Positions 27,359 to 61,989 of a DNA stretch of 64,000 nucleotides are shown piece after piece. Below the pieces are notes generated by a model. That model was not told the origin of the DNA. It saw nothing but the letters and a program-made list of their open reading frames with translations, and searched no databases. The stretch's first letter is position 1, and every line of letters starts with the position of its first letter. Location: positions 8,723,071 through 8,787,070 of the forward strand of contig CP154957.1 in the NCBI GenBank assembly GCA_039621445.1. The letters are read 5' to 3'. Made by a program: the position numbers and the translations under genes. Source of the DNA: Euglena gracilis (Eukaryota; Euglenida; Euglenophyceae; Euglenales).

Positions 27359-27517
27359 ATTTTTTTTGCGTCAATGATGGAATAGGGTTAGGTGCGCAAC
27401 TTAGGGTTAGGGTTAGGCCTAACTTGTACACCTAACACCCGTCTATAAGTTAGGCCTAACCCTAACCCTAAAAAAAAATTGTGCACCTAACCCTATTCCA
27501 TCATTAACGCAAAAAAA
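27359..27517. mobile_element. Palindromic element T with internal TTAGGG repeats, copy 1
   Basis: The arms are TTTTTTTGCGTCAATGATGG followed by AATAGGGTTAGGTGC, and the inverted GCACCTAACCCTATT then CCATCATTAACGC. The centre carries TTAGGGTTAGGG and its inverse. It lies about 120 bases past the gene 2 stop. Confidence 0.75.
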
Positions 27518-27633
27518 CAAACTATTTTGACCCCCCCTGGGGCTACCACTTGCCCCCCCCCCCCCGGGTCCACAACCCCCAAAGCCATCGGCAAGGACCT
27601 CATGGGATGGAGCTCGGGGGAGGGGCGGTGGTG

Positions 27634-51260
<23,627 letters not shown>

Positions 51261-51784
51261 ATGGCCAGTATGACCTGACCTTGTTTCCGGATGCCAATGA
51301 TTCGAATGCCACTGCTTGAAATATTGGCACAGACGAATCCCCACTTTTTAATCCTGGCAGTTTGGCATTCACTTCCCTTTGCCGCTATTGGCGCTGAGCA
51401 ATCTCGGTCCCTTGCCAATCCAATGCCCCATCTGAGAACCAGAAAAGATGGGTAAGAACCGGGGGGGGGGGTGCTTATTTGGCCAAATTACGGGTAAGAA
51501 CCGGGGGTGCTTAGACAAGGGGTAAGAAATCGACTGCAAAAAAATTTCGGCTCTTCGCACCAGAAAGGAAAACATCCCCTTATTTTGGAGGCCACAGTTG
51601 AACTCACAAGCATTTGGATGCAAAAATCAACAATATCTCACCAAATCAGCCATCAGAGATTTCTAAAATTTCGAAATTTTCGAGAAATTTCACTTAAAAC
51701 CACACACAAAATAGGCCTCACCGAGAAGATGACTTTTAAAGAGATGGTTGAGAACCGGTGCTTAGACAAATAAGGGTGGTGCTT

Positions 51785-51935
51785 AGACAGGGGGGGGGGA
51801 GGTCAATAAAACTCTTCGAAAAAAATATTCAATAATGAAACCCCTCGATGGGGGGTGCGAGGCTGGAAAAAGGCTGGTGGCTGGCTTGGACCCCCCCAGG
51901 AGATGGTGTCAAATTTTCTTCAGCAACGCCCTGAT
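51785..51935 (+). repeat. Direct repeat, copy 1
   Basis: GGAGGTCAATAAAACTCTTCG, AATAATGAAACCCC, GGCTGGAAAAAGGCTGG, GGAGATGGTGTCAAATTTTC. Confidence 0.75.
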
Positions 51936-52261
51936 GCCTAACCTTCCTGCCGGCCCATCATATCACCATCCGTACAACAATCAATTCCCTCCCTAGATCG
52001 CGGTTGATTCGGTTCAATTTTGTGCGAGGGGGGGCTCCATTGCTTCAGTGGTTAAGGTACGGTTGGAGCAGGGGGTATTAGACAGATCGGGGTGGAGAGG
52101 CAAACTGCAAAAAAATCGACCTTCGCAAAACCAGAAAGGAAAAGAAAGCAAAAACACACAATAAAACCACCCAGAAGCAAAGGAAAAAAAGAAGCCAACA
52201 AAAGAAGGCGAAAGAAAGAAAACAGAAAAGACGAAGATGACAAAGAGATGGAGAACCACCA

Positions 52262-52400
52262 GGAGGGGGAGGTCACAAAACTCTTCGAAAAAAAATAGTC
52301 AATAATGAAACCCCGAGGCTGGAAAAAAAGGCTGGCTGCTGGACCCGGAGATGGTGTCAATTTTCGCAAACGCAGCAACCCCATGCCCTGCCGCCCACAT
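52262..52400 (+). repeat. Direct repeat, copy 2
   Basis: Same blocks in the same order as 51,785-51,935 with small indels. Confidence 0.75.
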
Positions 52401-52689
52401 CACACAACAATCAGCGGCCCATTGCCAGCAAGCGAAGCAGCAGCAAAAGCCGAGCAGGCAAGCACAAAAAGCACAAAACGAAGCAAATTGAAAAAAAAAT
52501 GCAAAGGTGAATATAAATGGAGTTTTGATGTGAAATCAGGCACCCGAAATCCAAATGCAGCTGGATTGGATTTTTGTTTTCAGCCCAAAATGGGAGGTAA
52601 ACCCCCCAAAAAACCACTCATTCGGCCCAGCCCAGTTTCGTCCGGGTTGACCCAAACTTGATTTCAGCACCCCTGGGGACTGCAGCCCG

Positions 52690-52840
52690 GCTTGGAGCTT
52701 TTGGCTGGGAAAAAAGCTAAGGCTAGGCGGGGAGTTCCAGGGAAATCAGAATACCCTTGGATGGGGCATTTTGAGGGCTTCAATTTAGGTCTCCGGGCAT
52801 TTCCTTTGATTTTGCTCATGTCTCATCAATCACCCCAGGA
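52690..52840 (+). repeat. Satellite S2 unit (isolated copy)
   Basis: GGCGGGGAGTTCCAGGGAAATC, GGGCTTCAATTTAGGTCTCC, GGCATTTCCTTTGATTTTGC. Confidence 0.8.
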
Positions 52841-53432
52841 CTTTCCTTTCATACCCCCCCCCCCCCTCCAGGTTCAGCTGCCGTCTGGGAACAGGTAAAC
52901 CCCCCACCAATAATAGCCCTCTCGAACAATAGCCCCTCCCCCCCAGACCTCGAGGGGACCAACGTCAGCCAGATTTTTCAATAAGCCATTGTTTCAAAAA
53001 AAAAACACTTATCTTCGACAAGGCCGGGGGGTCCACTGGCCAGCCATTTTGCTGGACACTGGAAAAAATGGACCAGCTCCCCCCCCCCCCCCCGGGGGGG
53101 GTGCTGGGAACCCTAAAGCAGACGCCTGACCAGGATGGGCGAACACAGCTTTTCACACCGCCGATGATATTCTTTTTGCTTCCATTTCAAAGCAACATGG
53201 CACATGCCCATCACATTTGTCGCTGGGAAACACAAACCAAACCCTCCTGAGGTTTATGTCGACAACCTTGTTCACTGGGCAAGGGGTTCATTAGACCCCC
53301 CCATTAAACCAGGTTTTGAATAGTGCTGAGCTCTTAATAAGCGCGCACCCACCCCTTCATTGACCCCTCCATACATACCGGCCCACTCCATGGAGCTCTT
53401 TTGCCTGAAATCCATGGGTTTTGTGCCAGAAA

Positions 53433-56160
53433 TGGGGGGGTCGGTGGGTCGAAAAACGCTCATTTTCAGCTCAAAAACAGGTTTTCTGGGTCCGGGAGGC
53501 CAAAAAACATCATTTCGGGCAAAAAAATTTTGTTCGATTTTTTTCGACTTTTTTGACCCGGTTTTGACCCAAAGTCAACGGGTTGGCGGCCCAAAACAGG
53601 GCGCTGGCAGGTCGAAAAACGCTCATTTTCGGCTCAAAAACAGTTTTTCCGGGTCCGGGAGGCCCAAAAACATCGTTTTGGGCAAAAAATTTTTTTTCGA
53701 TTTTTTTCGACTTTTTTGACCCGGTTTTGACCCAAAGTCAATGGGTCGGCGGCCCAAAACGGGGCGCTGGCGGGTCGAAAAACGCTCGTTTTCGGCTCAA
53801 AAACAGTTTTTCCGGGTCCGGGAGGCCAAAAAACATCGTTTTGGGCAAAAAATTTTTTTTCGATTTTTTCCGACTTTTTTGACCCGGTTTTGACCCAAAG
53901 TCAATGGGTCGGCGGCCCAAAACGGGGCGCTGGCGGGTCGAAAAACGCTCGTTTTCGGCTCAAAAACAGTTTTTCCGGGTCCGGGAGGCCAAAAAACATC
54001 GTTTTGGGCAAAAAAAATTTTTTCGATTTTTTTCGACTTTTTTGCCCCGGTTTTGACCCAAAATCAATGGGTCGGCGGCCCAAAACGGGGCGCTGGCGGG
54101 TCGAAAAACGCTCGTTTTCGGCTCAAAAACAGTTTTTCCGGGTCCGGGAGGCCCAAAAACATCGTTTTGGGCAAAAAAAATTTTTTCGATTTTTTTCGAC
54201 TTTTTTGACCCGGTTTTGACCCAAAGTCAATGGGTCGGCGGCCCAAAACGGGGCGCTGGCGGGTCGAAAAACGCTCGTTTTCGGCTCAAAAACAGTTTTT
54301 CCGGGTCCGGGAGGCCCAAAAACATCGTTTTGGGCAAAAAAAAATTTTTCGATTTTTTTCGACTTTTTTGCCCCGGGTTTGACCCAAAATCAATGGGTCG
54401 GCGGCCCAAAACGGGGCGCTGGCGGGTCGAAAAACGCTCGTTTTCGGCTCAAAAACAGTTTTTCCGGGTCCGGGAGGCCCAAAAACATCGTTTTGGGCAA
54501 AAATTTTTTTTCGATTTTTTCCGACTTTTTTGACCCGGTTTTGACCCAAAGTCAATGGGTCGGCGGCCCAAAACGGGGCGCTGGCGGGTCGAAAAACGCT
54601 CGTTTTCGGCTCAAAAACAGTTTTTCCGGGTCCGGGAGGCCCAAAAACATCGTTTTGGGCAAAAAAATTTTTTCGATTTTTTTCGACTTTTTTGACCCGG
54701 TTTTGACCCAAAATCAATGGGTCGGCGGCCCAAAACGGGGCGCTGGCGGGTCGAAAAACGCTCGTTTTCGGCTCAAAAACAGTTTTTCCGGGTCCGGGAG
54801 GCCCAAAAACATCGTTTTGGGCAAAAAAAAATTTTTCGATTTTTTTTGGACTTTTTTGCCCCGGGTTTGACCCAAAATCAATGGGTCGGCGGCCCAAAAC
54901 GGGGCGCTGGCGGGTCGAAAAACGCTCGTTTTCGGCTCAAAAACAGTTTTTCCGGGTCCGGGAGGCCCAAAAACATCGTTTTGGGCAAAAAAAATTTTTT
55001 CGATTTTTTTTCGACTTTTTTGACCCGGTTTTGACCCAAAGTCAATGGGTCGGCGGCCCAAAACGGGGCGCTGGCGGGTCGAAAAACGCTCGTTTTCGGC
55101 TCAAAAACAGTTTTTCCGGGTCCGGGAGGCCCAAAAACATCGTTTTGGGCAAAAAAAAATTTTTCGATTTTTTTCGACTTTTTTGCCCCGGGTTTGACCC
55201 AAAATCAATGGGTCGGCGGCCCAAAACGGGGCGCTGGCGGGTCGAAAAACGCTCGTTTTCGGCTCAAAAACAGTTTTTCCGGGTCCGGGAGGCCAAAAAA
55301 CATCGTTTTGGGCAAAAAATTTTTTTTCGATTTTTTCGACTTTTTTGACCCGGTTTTGACCCAAAGTCAATGGGTCGGCGGCCCAAAACGGGGCGCTGGC
55401 GGGTCGAAAAACGCTCGTTTTCGGCTCAAAAACAGTTTTTCCGGGTCCGGGAGGCCCAAAAACATCGTTTTGGGCAAAAAAAATTTTTTTCGATTTTTTT
55501 CGACTTTTTTGACCCGGGTTTTGACCCAAAGTCAATGGGTCGGCGGCCCAAAACGGGGCGCTGGCGGGTCGAAAAACGCTCGTTTTCGGCTCAAAAACAG
55601 TTTTTCCGGGTCCGGGAGGCCCAAAAACATCGTTTGGGGCCAAAAAAATTTTTTCGATTTTTTCGACTTTTTTGACCCGGTTTTGACCCAAAGTCAATGG
55701 GTCGGCGGCCCAAAACGGGGCGCTGGCGGGTCGAAAAACGCTCGTTTTCGGCTCAAAAACAGTTTTTCCGGGTCCGGGAGGCCAAAAAACATCGTTTTGG
55801 GCAAAAAAAAATTTTTTCGATTTTTTTCGACTTTTTTGACCCGGTTTTGACCCAAAGTCAATGGGTCGGCGGCCCAAAACGGGGCGCTGGCGGGTCGAAA
55901 AACGCTCGTTTTCGGCTCAAAAACAGTTTTTCCGGGTCCGGGAGGCCCAAAAACATCGTTTTGGGCAAAAAAAAATTTTTCGATTTTTTTTGGACTTTTT
56001 TGCCCCGGGTTTGACCCAAAATCAATGGGTCGGCGGCCCAAAACGGGGCGCTGGCGGGTCGAAAAACGCTCGTTTTCGGCTCAAAAACAGTTTTTCCGGG
56101 TCCGGGAGGCCCAAAAACATCGTTTTGGGCAAAAATTTTTTTTTAATTTTTTTCGACTTT
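53433..56160 (+). repeat. Satellite S1: 17 tandem units of about 163 bp
   Basis: Counting the anchor AACATCGTTTTGGGC gives 17 units spaced 160-165 bases. Each reads GGGTCGGCGGCCCAAAACGG, GGTCGAAAAACGCTCGTTTT, TTTTTCCGGGTCCGGGAGGC and a CGACTTTTTTG tail. Units are nearly identical apart from A- and T-run lengths; the first unit is the most diverged. Confidence 0.97.
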
Positions 56161-56164
56161 TTTT

Positions 56165-56625
56165 GGCCGAAAACGGCTAAGTTGAACAGTGGAAAAAGTG
56201 TACAAAATGGCCTAAAATGGCCTAAATTGGCCGAAAAACGCCCGTATCTCGGGCTACGCGGGGAGTTGTGGGGAAACCATAATCCCAGTACATAGAGCGT
56301 CCCAGGGGCTTCAATTTAGATCTCCGGACATTTCCTTTGATTTTGCATCATTTTCGAGAAATTTTGAAAACATTGGTTTTTTGACCCCCCCACCCCCCGA
56401 AAACGGCTAAGTCGAACAGAGGGAAAAGTGCACAAAACGGCCATCTGGGTCAAAAACGGCCGTATCTCGGGCTGGGCGGGGAGTTGCGGGGAAATCAAAA
56501 ATACCGGTAGATGGGGCGTTCCAAGGGCTTCAAATTAGGTCTCCGGACATTTCCTTTCATTTTGCTTCATTTTGGAGATATTTTGAAAATTGACATTTTT
56601 TGGCCGAAATGGCAGAGTCCAAAGG
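56165..56625 (+). repeat. Satellite S2: two units of about 230 bp
   Basis: GAAAACGGCTAAGT, CGTATCTCGGGCT, GGGGAGTTG, GGGCTTCAAATTAGGTCTCC, GGACATTTCCTTTCATTTTG. Confidence 0.88.
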
Positions 56626-56654
56626 GGGGGGGGGCTTATCCAGGGGGGGCGGGT

Positions 56655-57285
56655 AAATCCTACCCAGTTTGGACCCCTTCGCGCGTGAATAACTCGGGCC
56701 TGGCGGGGAGTTGGGGGTCAAACCCAGGTGATTCGGAAACTAGGAATCCAGTCGCTCGCATCTGAAAAAAAAAATTCCGGGAACCGGGCCGGGGTCATGG
56801 TGATAATCCGCGGTTTTCACGGTCTACCCAGAGGGGGGGGGGCCGGGGGAGGGGGGGGCGGGTCCGACCCCCCACTTTTCCCTGGTGGTAAGCTTCGCTC
56901 TTACTCTAAAGAGATAAGAGCTCAGCGACCCCCCCTATAAACCTGTGGGGTTTATAGGACCTGGTTTGGTTGGTCAGCTGAAGGTGAGGGGGGTTTATAG
57001 GTGGGGGGTCGCTGAGCTCTTATCCCTTTATGGGTAAGAGCGAAGCTTGCCCCTGAAGAAAAGGGAGGGTTGGACCACCAACTCCCCCCGCCCTCCCCCC
57101 CCCCCTGGGGAGACCATGAAAACTGCGGATTATCACCATGACTCCGGCCCGGTTCCCGAATTTTTTTCCCAGTTGCAAGCGATTGGATTTCTAGTTTCCG
57201 ACTCACCTCCGTCTGACCCCCAACTCCCCACCAGGCCCGAGTTTTTCAGCTGTGAAGGGGTCAAAACTGGGTAGGATTGGCCCGC
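56655..57285. repeat. Palindrome J with 290-base arms and family H centre
   Basis: The left arm runs from CCTACCCAGTTTGGACCCC to AGCTCAGCGACCCCCC, the right arm is its inverse, and the spacer of about 50 bases contains TGGTTTGGTTGGTCAGCTGA and GGTTTATAGG. Confidence 0.88.
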
Positions 57286-57299
57286 CCCCCCCCCCTCTT

Positions 57300-58130
57300 C
57301 CGACTCTGCCATTTTCGCCGGGGTCCAAAAATCGGTCAAAAAATCGATTTTCGAAATTATCTCGAGAAAACATACATTATTTCCGGAAATGTCGGTCTGA
57401 CAAAATGTACCCCTGGAGGCGCTCCACCACCCCCCGTTTGCCGTTTTGGCTGACAACACGCCTGGCCCGTGTTCTGGCGCGCCTTTGTGGCCCAAAACGG
57501 CCATTTTGGGGTGTTTTTTTTGGGGCCATTTTTGGTCAAAAAATCGATTTTTTTGAAAGTATCTCGACAATGAAGCAAAATCAAAGAAAATATCTGGAGA
57601 GCAAAAGTGCCCTTGGAATGCCCTATCCAACAACGCTTTACTTTTCCCTCAACTTTTTGTGTAGCCCGAGTTACGGCCATGCTTCAGTCCCTTTTGGTCC
57701 ATTTCAGGGGCCGTTTTGGGCCGTTTTGGGGGTCTAAAAACCGATGTTTCCAAAATATCTCGAAAATGAAGCAAAATCAAAGAAAATGTCTGGAGACCAA
57801 AATTGAAACCCTTGGAACGTCCTATCTGATGGTACTTTGATTTCCCCGAAACTCCCCGCCTAGCCCGAAATGTGGCCGATTTACGGCCCAAAACTGCGCG
57901 ACAGGCTTGCGACTTGGCCGTTTTTGGCCCTGTTTTTTTGGGTCAAAAATTGATTTTTTCTAAAATTTCTCAAAAAATGGTGGGGAGTCAAAGGAATGTC
58001 AGGAGACCGAAATTGAAGCCCTTAAAATGCCCTATCCAATGGTACTTTGATTTCCCCGCAACTCCCGCCTAGCCTGAGTTACGGCCATTTTTCAGCCAAA
58101 TTTGGCCATTCTGTTTTGACTTAGCTGTAT
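57300..58130 (-). repeat. Satellite S2, about four units in inverted orientation
   Basis: Repeated AATGAAGCAAAATCAAAGAA, ATGTCTGGAGACC and CCCGCCTAGCCC blocks are the reverse complement of the 56,165-56,625 unit. Confidence 0.85.
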
Positions 58131-58189
58131 GCTGTATTAGGCGATTTATGGGTTAAAGAAAGAACGAAAAATCTGTTTTGTCCGAAACG

Positions 58190-58310
58190 GAAAACCTGTT
58201 TTCGAGCCGAAAAATGAGCATTTTTCGACCCCCCTGGCGCCTGTTTTTTTTTTGGCCCCCAACCCATAATTTTTGGATCATTTAAGTGCTGAAAAAGGTC
58301 GAAAAATGAG
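58190..58310 (-). repeat. Degenerate inverted S1 satellite unit
   Basis: GGAAAACCTGTTTTCGAGCC, GAAAAATGAGC...TTTTTCGACCCCC and GGCGCCTG match the S1 unit read backwards. Confidence 0.7.
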
Positions 58311-58673
58311 TATGGGGGTTTGGGGGTATGGGGGGGGGGCACTGAGCTCTTAAAATTTAAATAATTACTGTAAAATCACTGAAAGTTACTGTAATTTGCA
58401 CGTGTGCAATTTGTAAATTGTAAATTACACGAAATTTGCAATGCTGTTTTTTTCGGCCTTCCATTACGTGCGAGTCCCATTTAGAGCTCAGCACTGTTCA
58501 AAACCTGTTATAAAATGGTGAAAATGCGACCCCCAAAAAACATGATTTTTTGATGGAAAACCACATTTTTTTCACAAAAAATATCTCAAAAATTTCAGGG
58601 TTAAAAATTGGTAGTTTTTTAGGAGGGGGGTGAAAAAAACGAGGGTCAAAAAAAAGTGGACAAAATTTTGGCA

Positions 58674-59032
58674 CAATCAAATTTTACTGACATTTTTCCT
58701 CGTTGAAATTTTTTGGACTTTCAATGGCATTTTTTGCTTCAAAAACCTCTCAAAATCAACATTTTAAGAAAATGTTGAATTTTTGGAAGGTGTGAAAAAA
58801 TGGGGGTTTGGGGGGTCTTTGGGGGGACCCCCTATATGGGCCCCAAAATGGGTCAAAAAAAAACACCTGGTGTCGAAGGCGCCGGAAAATTTTTTTCGGG
58901 TCCAAAAATTGGTGCTCCCGGAAATACGGGAAGAGGGGTGGTCGACCCCCCCCCCCCACCATGCAGGGGGTGGGAGTGGTCGACCCCCCCCCACCCACCA
59001 CCCTGGATGTTCGGCCGATTCCCGTTCTGTCC
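58674..59032. repeat. Family M element with family A end
   Basis: Second copy of 21,700-22,060, ending in two TCGA dyads and ATTCCCGTTCTGTCCTG. Confidence 0.82.
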
Positions 59033-59557
59033 TGGGGAGCCCCCCAGCGAAGATCAGGCAGTCGAGAAGCATTTCACAAAAATTTTTTGGCACTTTGCGC
59101 CGAAATCCATGCCTGGCCCCCGGCCATGACCCGGGGGGGGGATCTGCCCCTCCTGCCAGGGAATTTTCCGAGCTCAAAAAAAAAAACCAGTAGGGTGGTC
59201 TGGCTTGCGAAATTAGCCCCTGCCACCCCCAGGCAGTTGCTCGCGCATTAAATTGGGCGGCGCGAAGAAACGACCCGGTTCACTGACTTGGGGGGTGCTT
59301 GCTGAATGTTGTTCTGCGGGATACTCTTGTTCTTGGTATTTTGCTGGAGAAGGGGCCACATAATTGTTTGCAACCAACCGAAATTGAGAAACCAGCGGGT
59401 TTGGAACCACACGGACGGTATTGTGTTTGACTTCGACACGGCAAGGGCAACCCAAAAACTTTGAAGAACTAGCGCTGCGGACACATGGATCACTGGCGAG
59501 GCACCAAAACGTAATGTGCAGCCAAACTTAGATATTTACACCACGGTGCATGTGTTG

Positions 59558-59605
59558 GATGTGTGTGTGTGTGTCTGTGTGTTGTGTGTGTGTGTGTGCG
59601 TGTGT

Positions 59606-59654
<49 letters not shown>

Positions 59655-59655
59655 A
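59558..59655. repeat. (GT)n microsatellite
   Basis: GT with GCGT interruptions, on the downstream side of the gene 3 terminal exon. Confidence 0.95.
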
Positions 59656-59730
59656 TGTGATATCTGCTGTGTTTTATGTATTGGTGGTGTGCGTTGTGTG
59701 ACCATGAGCGTGGCTGATGGATGCGCTGGC

Positions 59731-59854
59731 TCAGGAGTCAGTCGACGTCTGACGGGACGTGGTTCTGCGCTTGGGCGGCCCACCGCCCATGACGGCGCGC
59801 AGGAAGTCCCCCGCCCGGTGCCCTGTCCACATGTGCCCACGGGGCCGGACGCGG
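59731..59854 (-). CDS. Gene 3 candidate terminal exon
   Basis: The acceptor CGCCCTGAG follows more than 60 bases without AG. Encodes RVRPRGHMWTGHRAGDFLRA, then VMGGGPPKRRTTSRQTSTDS and a stop. The basic, Ser/Thr-rich tail is plausible. Function unknown. Confidence 0.42.
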
Positions 59855-59959
59855 CTCAGGGCGGCCGTGTGCAGCGAGCCGACAGCCGAAACCAACAGAA
59901 CGCAACGCAAAGCAGGAGAATGGGGAATGCCACAGATCACGGGATCAGCTACATGACCA

Positions 59960-59970
59960 CACACACACAA

Positions 59971-60020
<50 letters not shown>

Positions 60021-60130
60021 CACACACACCACACAACCCACACACCCCGCACACCGCACACACCACAAACACACGCACACACACCGCACACACACACACA
60101 CCCACACACCACACACACACCTACACATGG
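59960..60130. repeat. (AC)n microsatellite
   Basis: AC with CACAC/ACCACAC interruptions. Confidence 0.95.
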
Positions 60131-60159
60131 CGGGGGGCACTGCAATTTTCTGCAACTTT

Positions 60160-60245
60160 TTTTTTTAATTTGCACAATTTTCTGCAATTTCCCGCAAATT
60201 TCTGAAAATTTCAGCAATTTCCTGCAATCTCCGCAATTTTTGGAA
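60160..60245. repeat. Tandem GCAATTTTC-type repeat
   Basis: Several degenerate TTTTCTGCAA/TTTCCTGCAA copies, the inverse of the motif at 9,955-10,025. Confidence 0.55.
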
Positions 60246-60404
60246 TATTTTTGGTGAGAATGTCCAACGGTGGCTGAAACTCGTTTGGAACAGAGCAATT
60301 CCACACAGCGAACCAAACAAACCATCATGGCCATCATCAAACACCCTGTGACACTGAGAAAACATCCACATCTGCAGAGGAGATTCCCTGTTGTATCCCC
60401 CCGT

Positions 60405-60512
60405 CCCCAAACTGTCCCAATGACCGGCCAACCCTGGGAACCCAGAAATTTTCCAGACAGGACCCCAAAACGTTCTCCGGCATGACAATTTCCTGGGGGG
60501 GGGGGCTGCGAT
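60405..60512. repeat. Family D-related fragment
   Basis: ATGACCGGCCAACC, then GGCATGACAATTTCC and a G-run. Confidence 0.45.
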
Positions 60513-60682
60513 GATTCCTCGGTTCTCAGCAATGCTTCTGCTTTGTATGTATCTATGTTTGTACGTAGTGTATTGCCTCGGAGAACTCAATTCATTGTGG
60601 AAGACTAATGCATGTGTTACACAAATAGAAATAGAAATACCAAGTACAGGTATAAATATACATGTTCAGGACAAATATAAGT

Positions 60683-61100
60683 ACCCCCCCATGTCCAATG
60701 ACCGGTAACCTCTGTCATCTGACCGGGGGGGGGGGGTGGTCGTTGGACATAGGGTAGTGAGCAAAAAGGTGTCCTCTGACCGGGGGGGGGTGGTCGTTGG
60801 ACATGGGGTCAAAAGAAAATTGGTGGGTACCCGGTCCCTACCCACCCAAAAATGCCCAAATGTTCCCTTCCGGCGCTTCGCGCCGAAAATTTTGGGCAAT
60901 TTTGACAAATTTTTGTCCAAAAAGTGTCAAAAATGGCATTTTGGCCAAATTTTTGGCCAATTTTTGGGCAAATTTTTTCGTCCCGGCGCTTCACGCCGGG
61001 ACCAAAAATTTGGTCAAACCTCCGAAAAGGTGTCCTCTGACCGGGGGGGGGGTGGTCGTTGGACATAGGGGGGTCGTTGGACATAGGGGGGGGGTAGTTT
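60683..61100. repeat. Family C element, long copy
   Basis: Four G-run blocks, each TCTGACC...GTCGTTGGACAT, plus two hairpins: CGGCGCTTCGCGCCG and CCCGGCGCTTCACGCCGGG. Confidence 0.75.
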
Positions 61101-61220
61101 AAATAGTATAACAGTACTTATTAGTGGATTGACTCTCGTCATAAAGGTTAAGAATGGCCAACCATTCTGCGCCTGCTCAGCGGGCGGGGTCGGCACGCGG
61201 CCCCCCTGCGCAGCTCCAGT

Positions 61221-61287
61221 ACGCGGCCTGGGTCAGGGGAGGGCGGACGTAGCCGGTCCACCAGTCGAGCACGTCCGCGCCGGTCAT
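61221..61287 (-). CDS. Gene 3 candidate internal or first exon
   Basis: From an ATG at 61,287 the frame reads MTGADVLDWWTGYVRPP and LTQAAYWSCAG to a stop at 61,177. A donor GCCGC|gtactg (end near 61,221) would join the 59,854 exon in phase 2. No acceptor lies close upstream, so it may be a first exon. Function unknown. Confidence 0.3.
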
Positions 61288-61394
61288 CCGGTGGCAGCGG
61301 GCCCGGCCGGAGGTCGGCGCCACGCAATGGGGGGGGGGTCCAGCATGGGGGGGGGAGGGCACATTTGGGACCTTCAACAAAACCCGACGAATAA

Positions 61395-61765
61395 CCCCCC
61401 CCCCCCGACTTATAAACCCCCCGGGGTTTATAAGATCCGGTTTGGTTGGTCGGCCGAAGGGGGGGGTTTATAAGGGGGGGGGTTATAGGATCCGGAATTG
61501 TTGGTGAGAATCCGACCCTGAAACCCCCCCAAAATTGGCACGTTTTTGGCAATTTTGGTCAAAAATGGCCTTGATGGCCGGTCTCAAAAAAATGCCAAAA
61601 AATCAGTTTTTGTGTGCTTTGCGGCCGAAAAAATCGTCCCTGGCAATTTCCATTTTTCTTCCCCCCCGGGGGGGGGTACAGGATCCGGTTTGGTTGGTCG
61701 GCCCGAGGGGGGTTTATAAATTAAGTAGGGGGGGTTATAAGTGGGGGGTGGGGTTTAAATGTCTG
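61395..61765. repeat. Family H elements (two)
   Basis: TTTATAAACCCCCCGGGG...TTTATAAG and twice ATCCGGTTTGGTTGGTCGGC. The same motif forms the centre of palindrome J. Confidence 0.65.
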
Positions 61766-61989
61766 TGCAAAATGAGAATATATATTTGAGGGGAAAAATG
61801 TATGTAATATGTTTATGATAATAAATAAGACACACATGATGTATATTACACAATATTTATGATGTTACTAAAAAATTGGGGAAAATGTGGCGGGAAAACA
61901 CAAAGAAAACAAAACGGGGAAACCCTGAATCCAATTGAAAACGGCGTTGGGCTTTTTGCGCCATTCAGAGCATACAATTTTTCACCGAC

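Larger units (their letters stand above)
53306..58510. mobile_element. 5.2-kb foldback structure with nested satellites
   Basis: The ends are inverted copies: AGGTTTTGAATAGTGCTGAG then CTCTTAA at 53,311-53,337, and (reversed) AGGTTTTGAACAGTGCTGAG then CTCTAAA at 58,480-58,506, about 26 of 28 matching. Inside, in order: satellite S1 x17, S2 x2, palindrome J, S2 inverted x about 4, and a degenerate inverted S1 unit. No transposase was seen. Confidence 0.65.
51261..59730. other. Gene-free region between genes 2 and 3
   Basis: Holds GGGGTGCTTAGACA-type repeats, duplicated 140-base blocks, satellites, the 5.2-kb foldback and a family M element. No exon was recognised on either strand. Confidence 0.5.

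Noticed and set aside
27359-27517. Telomere end or healed break from TTAGGG repeats
   Set aside because: Only two or three units occur, in both orientations, inside inverted arms shared with 40.5 kb.
53890-56014. Repeated 60-258-residue open frames in the 53.4-56.2 kb array on both strands
   Set aside because: They follow the 163-bp satellite. The period is not a multiple of three, so the frame changes each unit, and both strands are equally open.
53433-56160. CRISPR array
   Set aside because: Whole units repeat with no unique spacers, the unit is 163 bp, and the context is eukaryotic.
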